A stretch of 35,204 nucleotides of DNA. Origin: a virus. Under the pieces are notes generated by a model that saw nothing but the letters and a program-made list of their open reading frames with translations, was not told the DNA's origin and made no database searches. The translations under genes and the position numbers were made by a program. Of this stretch, positions 22,797-30,624 are shown in pieces. The stretch covers positions 1 to 35,204 of the IMG/VR virus record IMGVR_UViG_3300030116_004711; one strand, given 5' to 3'. Every line of letters begins with the position of its first letter. Positions within the stretch are counted from its first letter, which is position 1.

Positions 22797-23108
22797 TTAA
22801 AAGGAAACTGCTATCTCATTTCCTTCATCGTCAAAAGTTCTAGGGATTTTGTAAAATTGAGTCCAATCTTCAGAAGTCACTCTTGTATTATTTTCTATCG
22901 CCCTATTTACCATTTCTAAATACCTTAATCTTAATTGAGAATGTCTAACACCTTTAAAGCCATTAGTTTTATTAAAGTGCCAATCCTCTAAATCTCTGTA
23001 AGCAACACTTTTAAATGTTTCTATATACTTTATATTAATGCTCTTTACTTCATTGTCCATAAAGCTACTGTTTATACTTTCCTTGATTGCGTCAACTATT
23101 AAGCTCAT
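22797..23108 (-). CDS. hypothetical protein, 103 aa
   Basis: A soluble helical protein with a Lys/Asp/Trp-rich centre (His-Ser-Gln-Leu-Arg-Leu-Arg near 58-64). Of two nearby starts, the second ATG (at 23108) has GAGAGG seven bases upstream, while for the first it is only one base away. It overlaps the end of the MuF gene. No family is recognised. The position after MuF fits a small head-accessory protein. Confidence 0.65.
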   Translation of the reverse strand: MSLIVDAIKESINSSFMDNEVKSINIKYIETFKSVAYRDLEDWHFNKTNGFKGVRHSQLRLRYLEMVNRAIENNTRVTSEDWTQFYKIPRTFDDEGNEIAVSF

Positions 23109-25098
23109 TAACATACCTCTCTAATTCATCTATTACTTCATCAAAACCTTTTGTAGTATTAGGTGCAAACTTTTTATATATATTAAAATAAATTTCTCTT
23201 ATCTCATCATCAGCACCTGCAATAGCCATATAATTTGCAAAAGCCTCTGTGCTATTTCCAGAACCTAAACCTCTACCTATTCTACCAAATTTTACATAAT
23301 ATGATAATCCATGACCATATCCCACTTTTTCATTTGTGATTGCACCTAGATAATCAGCAAAAGTATTTAAGTACTCTCTTCTTTTTATATATTCACTTGC
23401 TGAATCGCCTCCTCCAAACTTACCTTTTCTGAGTGCTAATTGCTGTAATTTATCTATTTCTAAAAAAATATTTCTAGTGTGTTTACTACCTCCTACTCCA
23501 AAAGTACCTTTTTGATTGTAATATCTTAGAAACATCAACCTTCTATAAGTGTCTGACTGTGCTAAAAAACTAGTATTTTTCAAAGTATCTAATATTTCAT
23601 CTACAGTGTTTATTTTATTTCCCCCTATAATCTGTAATAACTCTTTTTTTGTAAATAATTTTCCATCTTGCAGGGCATAATCTATATCTTTTTTAGTAAG
23701 CCTTTTTGTTTTTCTTAAAGGACTATCCAAATCCAGAACAAATCCTCCTTTATTCATTTCTTTGGATACAAATTCATTAAGTAAAGTAAAGTTTTTACTG
23801 GTACTTTTTAATTCTGGGTGTTTTACTCTTAATAATGCTTTATCTGTATTTATTTCATCAACATAATTAGCTGAATATATTAACTCTGTGCTACCTTCTC
23901 TGCCAGAGAATCTTTCTTGATCTAATCTTCTTTTATTGTAATCAACATCTGGTTTCTGTCTGTTTTTGGGTAATATTCTACCTATTTGATAATCCATAAC
24001 ATGACCATATTCGTGTCTAAAAGTATTTTGTCCTGTTAATTCTTTAGTATTGTAATCAGACATATTTATTACAGCATTACCTTGTAATCTACCTCTTGTG
24101 TAATTTACAGCACCTCCTGTAATGGTTGCATAAGCTGTTTGTGTACTATCTTGATATATTCTTGAAGTGGCAGGAAATAAATTTACAATATTTCTTATTC
24201 TTAAAGGTGCATTACTTAAAGATGCCTCCATAAATGCTTTTTCTTCAGGGATTGTATCTCCATAACCATAAAATCTTTTCTTTGGCATTCTTGTTGTTGA
24301 TGTAGCAGTAGGAGAGTCATAGACTGTTGTTTCCTCCTCTAAATATAAAGTGGTGCACCTACAGTTAATAACATTCTTAGCACCTCCTCTAGGGTCGCCT
24401 GTATATTTCATTGGCATACCACCTACTATAAAATCATCTTCCATACCTACTTCTTTACCATTCGCCTCAGAATGTATGTTTCTTACTCTGTCATCTGTAT
24501 TAGCTACCCATCTTTTTTTAAGAACTATTCCTGTATTAGCTAAATCAGTAGCCATCTCGTGATTAGCAAATGTTGATGCACTATGCACCTCTGTTCTAGC
24601 GATAACCGATGCTCTTGCTCTACTGAATTGTGGTTTGAAAGTATTTTCTATATTTCTAGCTACTTGTTGCTCCCCAAGACCTTCTCTAGCTGATTTTGAT
24701 ATTATATCTTGTATTCTTCTTCTTGTAGTGTCGTCTATTGCTGTGATTCTTGAACTACCTTGAGTAAATATAAATTTATCAAGCATACCTTGTATTCTGG
24801 CATCTTCTAATTTTTTAGCATAATACTTTTCAAATCTCTCTGAAAATTCTTTTAAAACACTAAAATAAAAAGGCATTAATGTGCTTTCAACCAAAGTTCT
24901 AGTTTTTGTTAAATATAAGTCTAATCCTGTTTTACCATTAGTAGTGTATTTTTCAGAGGCATTTGTTCCTATTTCATTGAACATTATAATTAATCGCCTA
25001 ATCAAAGACCTCTCGAAGTTTAATCTTATACGATTAACTTCTCGCCACTCTTTTCTAGCATTTACAAATCTAGTTTGTTTAAGCTGTAAATTAGGCAT
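23092..25098 (-). CDS. MuF-type head protein with metalloprotease-like C-terminal domain
   Basis: A 668-aa protein following the portal gene by TAATG overlap. Residues about 95-252 form the phage Mu F-like head morphogenesis domain: Ala-Arg-Thr-Glu-Val-His-Ser-Ala (167-174), Arg-Trp-Val-Ala-Asn-Thr-Asp-Asp-Arg-Val-Arg (196-206), Gly-Asp-Pro-Arg-Gly-Gly-Ala and Ile-Asn-Cys-Arg-Cys (244-248). The C-terminal 400 residues carry a zincin motif, His362-Glu363-Tyr-Gly-His366, in an Arg-His-Glu-Tyr-Gly-His-Val-Met-Asp context, and Glu618 in a Ser-Thr-Glu-Ala-Phe-Ala-Asn-Tyr helix could be the third metal ligand (gluzincin type). MuF proteins with enzymatic C-termini are known as phage-carried polymorphic effectors. 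Substrate unknown. Confidence 0.88.
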   Translation of the reverse strand: MPNLQLKQTRFVNARKEWREVNRIRLNFERSLIRRLIIMFNEIGTNASEKYTTNGKTGLDLYLTKTRTLVESTLMPFYFSVLKEFSERFEKYYAKKLEDARIQGMLDKFIFTQGSSRITAIDDTTRRRIQDIISKSAREGLGEQQVARNIENTFKPQFSRARASVIARTEVHSASTFANHEMATDLANTGIVLKKRWVANTDDRVRNIHSEANGKEVGMEDDFIVGGMPMKYTGDPRGGAKNVINCRCTTLYLEEETTVYDSPTATSTTRMPKKRFYGYGDTIPEEKAFMEASLSNAPLRIRNIVNLFPATSRIYQDSTQTAYATITGGAVNYTRGRLQGNAVINMSDYNTKELTGQNTFRHEYGHVMDYQIGRILPKNRQKPDVDYNKRRLDQERFSGREGSTELIYSANYVDEINTDKALLRVKHPELKSTSKNFTLLNEFVSKEMNKGGFVLDLDSPLRKTKRLTKKDIDYALQDGKLFTKKELLQIIGGNKINTVDEILDTLKNTSFLAQSDTYRRLMFLRYYNQKGTFGVGGSKHTRNIFLEIDKLQQLALRKGKFGGGDSASEYIKRREYLNTFADYLGAITNEKVGYGHGLSYYVKFGRIGRGLGSGNSTEAFANYMAIAGADDEIREIYFNIYKKFAPNTTKGFDEVIDELERYVNELNS

Positions 25099-27446
25099 TA
25101 TCTAGTAGATAGTGGGTGATCTTTTGGTAGTAAATCTCTATCAAATTGTCCACTTCTGAATCTTCCTCTTCTGACTGCATAAAGGAAAGCATTAACTCTT
25201 GCTATACCCCATTGTTCTGGACCAAGAACTGTTCTTCTTACGCTTTCTGGATTTGTGCGATAAGCACCTACCCCTCTTCTAAAGACTGCCTCTAACATTC
25301 TTGAGTTAACTCTTTTACCTTTATCATCTCCGTATTTATCATTGTGTTCTGTTACTTTATTTTTAATAGTTTCAGCCATTCTGCCAGATAGTTTTTTCAT
25401 ATCCTCTTCTTCTTCATCTATATCAACATAACCACCTGTAACATACTTATTTTCTTCCATCTCTGTAAGTATTTCTGCTCTTTTCTTTGTAGACCAAGAG
25501 AATCCTGCATCACCTCCCCATAAAGCCCAAGCAATCCTTCCATTTGAGGGATATCCTTTTTCACCTCTGTTAAATCCTTCTGCTTGTTTATCTACTTCGT
25601 GTCGACTAAAGAAAGCAAACATTCTTCTTACTGTAGATATAGAAAGATTATCTCTTCTAACTAACTGCCTTGCTCTAGCTAAACCTACTGCTGTACCTCC
25701 TCTGCCAAACTCTTCTCTCCAATCTAATCCTCTTTGTGCTTCATCTGCCATACCTTCTGTTGGTGTTGTATTTATGTCACTTAATGCTTTATTGTTACCT
25801 GTTTCCCTTAAATAGATAGCGTGAGAAGAACAAGGCATATATAGGTTTCCATCAGGAGTTCTTAAGGTGTGTGTTCCTTCGCAACCTATTTGCTCTGCTC
25901 TTGCTCTTGCCTCTCCTACTGTATCAAATATATCATCGCCTTCTCCCATTCTAGGGTCAGGTGGTTGCTTTAATTGTTCTCCTGTAATTCTTTCATAATC
26001 TGCATGACTACCACAAGGCATATAGATTGTGCCATTACCTGTATCGTGTGAATGTATACCTGTGCAACCTAATTCATCTGCTCTAGCTTGTGCCTCTGAT
26101 TCTGTTGTAAATACATCTTTTCTAACTTCTCTTTTAATATTAAAGTATTCTTCAGCTATTTTCTCTGCATCATCACCTGTTAAAGGTTGTGGTGGATTAG
26201 GTGTTGGATTACCAAGAGGGAATAAGTTTGAAGGGATATAAACCTCATCTCCACCACTTATGGGCTCAAGATTTAATCTTTCTCTAGCCTCATTTCTTGT
26301 AAGCACTCCCTCATTAACTGCTCTAAGTATGTTATCAGTAATCATTCTTCTTCTTTCAGTAATAGCAGGAATGCCATCAATATCATATTTTAATGTTAAA
26401 TCATCGCCAAACATTGGCACAAGCCATTCATTCAAATCAGACTCTATGTGTTGCAACAATGGTATAATAGTTTCTTCATACAAAGCTAATCTTGCCTCTG
26501 CCATATTTGCATAAGTTTGTGCATCAGGTATACCTACTAACTGTGCAGGAACACCGAATGTTAAAGCAATATCTCTTGCAGACATATTTTTCATAGTAGA
26601 AAAGTCCATTTCTTTTGGTGATAATCCCATTTCTTTGTAATCAAAGTCGCCTTCCAATATCATAGTTCTTCCAGAGTTTTCACTACCTTCAAATCTCTGT
26701 CTTAAGTCTACTCTTAGTTGTTCTCTTTGTGCATCTGTTAAAGTAGTCATAGCACCTATTTCATCTTTAGGTCTGTATATTACTGCTCCTGAAGGTCTTG
26801 CTCCATTAACTAATAAATGAGCATTATGTCTGTTTGTTAAATTATGTTGGTCAATATCTGTAGCACTAGGCATTATAGGAGATAATCCTAAATGGTCATC
26901 TAATGGGTGAAATGTTTTTATGTGTTTTAATTCTGATTTACCATTTAATTGATCTACTGGGTAGATTGCTTTTATTTTACCATCAATAACATACCTGTAT
27001 TCCTCTGGGTAATAACCATCACTTGTTTTTATCTGTATTCTGTCTGGTCTTAAAGTATGCAATTCTTTAGGTTCTTGCCCTTCTTCGCCTATACTTAATA
27101 AATAACTATTACCTGCTAATAGTAGGTAAGAATAAACATCTCTAAAGTACTCACTCTGTGAACAAGTAGGATTAGGTCTTTGCAGCAGAGTTAATATTGG
27201 GTGTTCTTCCAAAGGCTGTTCTCCTCTCATTAAAACAAACTTTACTGAACAAGCACCATTTGCAATCTCATTTACGCATCTGAACGCTACTGCATTTTCT
27301 ACATAACCTTCTTTTGCCAAGTCTGCATAAGAGTCTTTTTTAGTTCGATTGTTATATCCTGTTTGATGATAAGATACTACTGGCTGTCCGTAGCCACTAT
27401 ATTGTTTAGATGAAAATAAAGATTTCCATGCCTCTCTAAATCCCAT
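25098..27446 (-). CDS. portal protein (HK97 type) with long multidomain C-terminus
   Basis: A 782-aa protein starting at ATG 27446 (GGAGGG seven bases before, TAATG with TerL); an in-frame start 57 bases upstream has no such site. Residues 1-430 are the HK97/GTA gp3-type portal, the dodecameric DNA gate. Beyond it: residues 444-489 and 505-550 are two similar units, each C-x3-H-x12-C-x2-H (C461/H465/C478/H481 and C522/H526/C539/H542), likely metal-binding; residues 586-651 have Arg-Arg-Met-x-x-Phe-Phe-x-Arg-His-Glu and Gly-Arg-Ile-Ala-Trp-x-Leu-Trp-Gly-Gly; residues 712-779 have Phe-Arg-Arg-Gly-Val-Gly-Ala-Tyr-Arg-Thr-Asn-Pro, modules I know from other phage head proteins. A typical portal is 400-480 aa. 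Confidence 0.9.
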   Translation of the reverse strand: MGFREAWKSLFSSKQYSGYGQPVVSYHQTGYNNRTKKDSYADLAKEGYVENAVAFRCVNEIANGACSVKFVLMRGEQPLEEHPILTLLQRPNPTCSQSEYFRDVYSYLLLAGNSYLLSIGEEGQEPKELHTLRPDRIQIKTSDGYYPEEYRYVIDGKIKAIYPVDQLNGKSELKHIKTFHPLDDHLGLSPIMPSATDIDQHNLTNRHNAHLLVNGARPSGAVIYRPKDEIGAMTTLTDAQREQLRVDLRQRFEGSENSGRTMILEGDFDYKEMGLSPKEMDFSTMKNMSARDIALTFGVPAQLVGIPDAQTYANMAEARLALYEETIIPLLQHIESDLNEWLVPMFGDDLTLKYDIDGIPAITERRRMITDNILRAVNEGVLTRNEARERLNLEPISGGDEVYIPSNLFPLGNPTPNPPQPLTGDDAEKIAEEYFNIKREVRKDVFTTESEAQARADELGCTGIHSHDTGNGTIYMPCGSHADYERITGEQLKQPPDPRMGEGDDIFDTVGEARARAEQIGCEGTHTLRTPDGNLYMPCSSHAIYLRETGNNKALSDINTTPTEGMADEAQRGLDWREEFGRGGTAVGLARARQLVRRDNLSISTVRRMFAFFSRHEVDKQAEGFNRGEKGYPSNGRIAWALWGGDAGFSWSTKKRAEILTEMEENKYVTGGYVDIDEEEEDMKKLSGRMAETIKNKVTEHNDKYGDDKGKRVNSRMLEAVFRRGVGAYRTNPESVRRTVLGPEQWGIARVNAFLYAVRRGRFRSGQFDRDLLPKDHPLSTR

Positions 27447-28771
27447 TATGTTACCCTCCACATTGGTGTTCTTGATGATGAACTTAAATCTGTTAAAGCC
27501 CAAACTAAAGCATCTAGTCTATCAGGCGATTTTTTACTATGTCCATTATAACTGCACATTTGGTCTTCTAATTGTTTAAAAATGCCACAATGAGATACTT
27601 TCTTTTGTTCGTATAAAGCTGAAATAGGCTCTGCTCTTAATATCTTACCTCTGGTGGCAGTTACTGATTTGTATTTTACTGTTGTATCTATACTTCTGAT
27701 TAATCTTCCTACCAAGTCTCCACCATTGTTTGTTTCTGCTATTAGCATATTTGCCTTGTGTCTATAATAAGCATTAATTGCAATCCTACCCCAATTATCT
27801 GCAGTATGTTTACCTGATAAATCTTCCAATATATAGAACCTATCGTCAACACCTCTTCCTGCAACCACAATACCAGTTTCATCTGAATTTTCGTTTGCTG
27901 TTACTGCAGGGTCTATTCCTACAACTATCCTACTCATTTCTGGTACTGTATCTACCCTTGTAGCATCAATTTGCGAATATGTCCACAACGCACCTTCAAA
28001 ATCCTCTAATATTTCTGCATAAAGTTCCTGTCTACCTAATCTTGTTCCTTCATATCGCTCTCTAAATAAATCCAATGCTGAATCTGCTAAATTATCTTTA
28101 TTTTCAAATGTATTACCCTGTACTAACAATACATCTTTTCTATCCATTAAACTTTTAATTATATTTGTTGGTCTAGGAGTGGTAGTTATTAGAGTCTGTG
28201 GTCTTTGCCCTAAACGCATACCAAACTGTAGTTGGTCGAATGCATCTGGGTATCTCCAACTAGCTAACTCATCACACCAAGCCCTGTGATATTGACTTCC
28301 TCTGAATCTATCAGGCTCAGATGCTGAAAATCCCATTATTTTAGAACCATTAAATAATTCAATCTCTGAGGTTGATTTGTTGTAACTATTTAATCCATCT
28401 TTATAGCATTCGTGTGGAATATTGTTTACTATACCAGATACACCCTCAAAACAGACTCTTCTTAAATCACCACTTGTAGGTGCTACGACTGCACACCTTA
28501 CATTAGGGTGCATAAGAGCATATAAGATAATATCCATAGCACCTGTTCTAGTTTTACCCCAACCTCTTCCTGCTAGAATAAGCCATATATTCCAATCGCC
28601 TCTTCTTTTAAGCTGTTTACTTCTGGCTGTTTTATACCAGTTATTGTATAGTTTTATCGTCTGTTTCTGACTTTCTGTAGGCAAGTTCGTCAATGACCTG
28701 CAGAATTTCTCTGAACTCATCCCCCATGTTGACATCGACTTTGAGTCCATCTCCTGTATGCTCTGTTTCAA
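27446..28771 (-). CDS. terminase large subunit (TerL)
   Basis: Packaging motor ATPase plus nuclease, 441 aa if the TTG at 28771 is used. Walker A is Ala-Gly-Arg-Gly-Trp-Gly-Lys-Thr (67-74), Walker B His-Arg-Ala-Trp-Cys-Asp-Glu (162-168) and the coupling motif Leu-Ile-Thr-Thr-Thr-Pro near 194-199. The RNase H-like nuclease has Asp287 (Val-Val-Gly-Ile-Asp), Glu346 and Asp420. It is a GTA gp2/Terminase_6 relative. The start is uncertain: the TTG has AAGGA six bases upstream but the gene then overlaps TerS by 131 bases; ATGs at 28729 and 28714 are alternatives. Confidence 0.93.
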   Translation of the reverse strand: MKQSIQEMDSKSMSTWGMSSEKFCRSLTNLPTESQKQTIKLYNNWYKTARSKQLKRRGDWNIWLILAGRGWGKTRTGAMDIILYALMHPNVRCAVVAPTSGDLRRVCFEGVSGIVNNIPHECYKDGLNSYNKSTSEIELFNGSKIMGFSASEPDRFRGSQYHRAWCDELASWRYPDAFDQLQFGMRLGQRPQTLITTTPRPTNIIKSLMDRKDVLLVQGNTFENKDNLADSALDLFRERYEGTRLGRQELYAEILEDFEGALWTYSQIDATRVDTVPEMSRIVVGIDPAVTANENSDETGIVVAGRGVDDRFYILEDLSGKHTADNWGRIAINAYYRHKANMLIAETNNGGDLVGRLIRSIDTTVKYKSVTATRGKILRAEPISALYEQKKVSHCGIFKQLEDQMCSYNGHSKKSPDRLDALVWALTDLSSSSRTPMWRVT

Positions 28772-29054
28772 TTTTATCCTTCCATCCTGCTCTATTCTTT
28801 AAATAAAATATCATTGCTCCTAGATTTCCTCCTCTAGCAGCTGTAAATAATGCATTTGTTATACTAGCAACTCCTTTATCCCTTCCCCTTTTTATAGCCT
28901 CTGAAAACTCTGGAAACTCCTGTTGCTTTTCATATAGAGTAGATTCACCCATTCCCAATACATTAGCTATTTGAGATACTGTTAAACCTTGAGCAGCTAG
29001 TGCCTCTGCTCTCTTACATAATTCTTTTGTTATTTGTTTTTTAGGTCTTGCCAT
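28641..29054 (-). CDS. terminase small subunit-like protein
   Basis: A 137-aa protein preceding TerL. Residues about 10-40 are a helix-turn-helix (Ala-Gln-Gly-Leu-Thr-Val-Ser-Gln-Ile-Ala and Gly-Met-Gly-Glu-Ser-Thr-Leu-Tyr), used to recognise the packaging site. Then a Phe-Xaa-Glu-Ala-Ile-Lys-Arg-Gly-Arg-Asp-Lys-Gly helix and Phe-Tyr-Leu-Lys-Asn-Arg-Ala-Gly-Trp-Lys-Asp-Lys motif follow, which are common in TerS-type proteins. The start at 29054 has GGGAG seven bases upstream; the longer frame from 29132 lacks this and overlaps the previous gene by 90 bases. Confidence 0.85.
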   Translation of the reverse strand: MARPKKQITKELCKRAEALAAQGLTVSQIANVLGMGESTLYEKQQEFPEFSEAIKRGRDKGVASITNALFTAARGGNLGAMIFYLKNRAGWKDKIETEHTGDGLKVDVNMGDEFREILQVIDELAYRKSETDDKTIQ

Positions 29055-29226
29055 GTTTTTTCTCCCATTCCTCCTTATATTTTTGATTATATCTATAGCC
29101 CTCAACTGTTGAATTACAATTTGAACATACAAAAAAATCTCTTATGTCAAACTCCTCGTTATCCTCTATATCTGATGAGCTACTATGTATCATTTGACCT
29201 GCATCACAATATGGACAGTCTATCAT
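29041..29226 (-). CDS. zinc-ribbon protein, 61 aa
   Basis: Four cysteines in two pairs (Cys4-x2-Cys7 and Cys34-x2-Cys37) make a classical zinc ribbon, with an acidic stretch between and a Lys/Tyr/Trp-rich C-terminal helix. Such small proteins bind nucleic acids or RNA polymerase, so a role as a regulator is possible, but the fold alone does not specify it. It is joined by overlaps to the small basic protein (TAATG) and to TerS (14 bases) and lies at the start of the late module. Confidence 0.8.
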   Translation of the reverse strand: MIDCPYCDAGQMIHSSSSDIEDNEEFDIRDFFVCSNCNSTVEGYRYNQKYKEEWEKKHGKT

Positions 29227-29333
29227 TATCGCCTCCCTTGACCTCTATAAGTTTTTTTATCCTTTTTAGAATGTCTTCCCCTCCTTTTTCTAGGTTTAGT
29301 CTTAATATGATTATGCTGTATTTTCTTTGCCAT
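29226..29333 (-). CDS. 35-aa highly basic protein, marine-phage type
   Basis: A short ORF, ATG at 29331-29333 and TAA at 29226-29228 overlapping the zinc-ribbon start. About half of its residues are Lys, Arg or His, with Lys-Pro-Arg-Lys-Arg-Arg-Gly-Arg-His in the centre and Tyr-Arg-Gly-Gln-Gly-Arg at the end. Small proteins with this same ending are familiar from pelagiphages and other marine phages, function unknown. It is likely nucleic-acid-binding. It is first in the late leftward unit, next to the divergent promoter region. Confidence 0.8.
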   Translation of the reverse strand: MAKKIQHNHIKTKPRKRRGRHSKKDKKTYRGQGRR

Positions 29334-29347
29334 TGCTATACATAATT

Positions 29348-29404
29348 TTGTTGTCTATTTATATATATAACCAATAATAGAGAATAAGTAAATATTACAA
29401 GGAG
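29348..29404 (+). promoter_or_regulatory. conserved promoter/leader, copy 3
   Basis: TTGTTG (29348-29353), 19 bases, AATAATAG (29373-29380), then a diverged spacer without the palindrome of copies 1 and 2, then TTACAAGGAG ending at 29404. The DUF932 ATG is at 29411. The gap between the leftward late unit and this unit is under 80 bases, so divergent promoters must overlap here. Confidence 0.68.
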
Positions 29405-29410
29405 AAAATT

Positions 29411-30412
29411 ATGATTTATACAAACTATGAAGACCTAAGAAAAGCAGTAGACATTAAAGCTAATGTCAGAGAAGACCAAGTAATCAATAGTAGAGAATTT
29501 ACTATGAATAATAACCTAAATGGTAATTTATCTGGTGAGGAGTATGGTTTATCAAATACTTTTCATTCTCATTTAGCACATAGACTAAGAATACCAAAGT
29601 CTTATTATGATAGAATTAGAAAAGACCAACCTGAATTATTAGCTAATTCTGTAAATGCTTTAAATGATAATAAGAATAGATTATTCAGATTTTATAAAAA
29701 TGAAGGCAAGACTGAAATAAGAGGTATGCTTTCTGACAGATATAAGATTATGGATAATAAAGAACTACTAGATTATTTAGAGCCACACTTTGAAAGTAAA
29801 AAGATGGTTCTTTTAGAGGGTCAGTTAGATGATTCTTATATGAGTTTAAAAGTTAGATTTCCTGATTTAAAAGGTCAGCCAAAACAAGGTGATACTTGTT
29901 ATGGTGGTATCTATCTTAGAAATTCAGAGGTTGGATTATCTTCCTTAACATTTCAAACATTAGTATATAGATTAGTTTGCACCAATGGTTTGATGTTACC
30001 TAAAGCTGATTCTTTTCAAAACAGTTTTCATTTAGGTAAAAGGAATGAAATAGGTATTAGACCTAATTACATCATCCCAGATGTAGTATGCAATCAAATT
30101 GATGAAAGTATTACTAAACTAAATAATAAAACTGATTTCATAGATAATATTGAAAGATTAAAGTTAGCTACAAGGACTCCTGTTTCTAAATTAGATTTTG
30201 ATAAAGTAAAATCAGAATATACTCTAAATGATAAAGAAATGGAAATATTTGAATTAGAATACAATAAGGAAAAAGATGGTAGCCTTTATGGTGTAATTCA
30301 AGCATTTACTGGTACTGGTAGAGCAATGAGAAATAGCAGAACTCTTTATCTTGAAAAGACTGGAGGCGATTTACTAACAAATCGTTCTTTAGTAGAAAAA
30401 CTTGTAGCTTAA
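29411..30412 (+). CDS. DUF932 family protein
   Basis: A 333-aa member of DUF932 (phage/plasmid-like protein), common on phages and plasmids and of unknown function; suggested roles involve replication or protection from host defence, without proof. The hallmark Arg-Leu-Val-Cys-Thr-Asn-Gly-Leu sits near 186-193, preceded by Leu-Ser-Asp-Arg-Tyr-Lys-Ile-Met-Asp-Asn (about 105-114), with a helical C-terminus ending in Leu-Thr-Asn-Arg-Ser. AAGGAGAAAATT precedes the ATG behind promoter copy 3. Its TAA overlaps the next ATG. Confidence 0.87.
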   Translation: MIYTNYEDLRKAVDIKANVREDQVINSREFTMNNNLNGNLSGEEYGLSNTFHSHLAHRLRIPKSYYDRIRKDQPELLANSVNALNDNKNRLFRFYKNEGKTEIRGMLSDRYKIMDNKELLDYLEPHFESKKMVLLEGQLDDSYMSLKVRFPDLKGQPKQGDTCYGGIYLRNSEVGLSSLTFQTLVYRLVCTNGLMLPKADSFQNSFHLGKRNEIGIRPNYIIPDVVCNQIDESITKLNNKTDFIDNIERLKLATRTPVSKLDFDKVKSEYTLNDKEMEIFELEYNKEKDGSLYGVIQAFTGTGRAMRNSRTLYLEKTGGDLLTNRSLVEKLVA

Positions 30413-30624
30413 TGATTCAATTATCTGAAAAAGATAAAAAAATTATTTCAACTCTAGTGTCTGAATATCAAAAGGCACTAGAGTTACAAGGCTATTGCGG
30501 TGATGAATTGTTTGATCAGCTTTGTATCAAATCTGATGAACTTGCAGACAAATACAAAATAGATAGAGATACTTTCTGGTATTTCTTTTTTAATTATAAC
30601 GATTTCCCTAAATCTCTAAACTAA
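30412..30624 (+). CDS. hypothetical acidic protein, 70 aa
   Basis: A small helical protein with alternating charged residues and an aromatic C-terminal Phe-Trp-Tyr-Phe-Phe-Phe-Asn-Tyr stretch. The ATG overlaps the DUF932 stop (TAATG), so it is co-translated. It ends on the stop of the converging primase-helicase gene (CTAA shared). No family is recognised; it may assist the DUF932 protein. Confidence 0.68.
   Translation: MIQLSEKDKKIISTLVSEYQKALELQGYCGDELFDQLCIKSDELADKYKIDRDTFWYFFFNYNDFPKSLN

Noticed and set aside
28641-29132. Longer 163-aa TerS starting at 29132
   Set aside because: The added 26 residues overlap the zinc-ribbon gene by 90 bases and lack a good ribosome binding site; the ATG at 29054 has GGGAG at seven bases.
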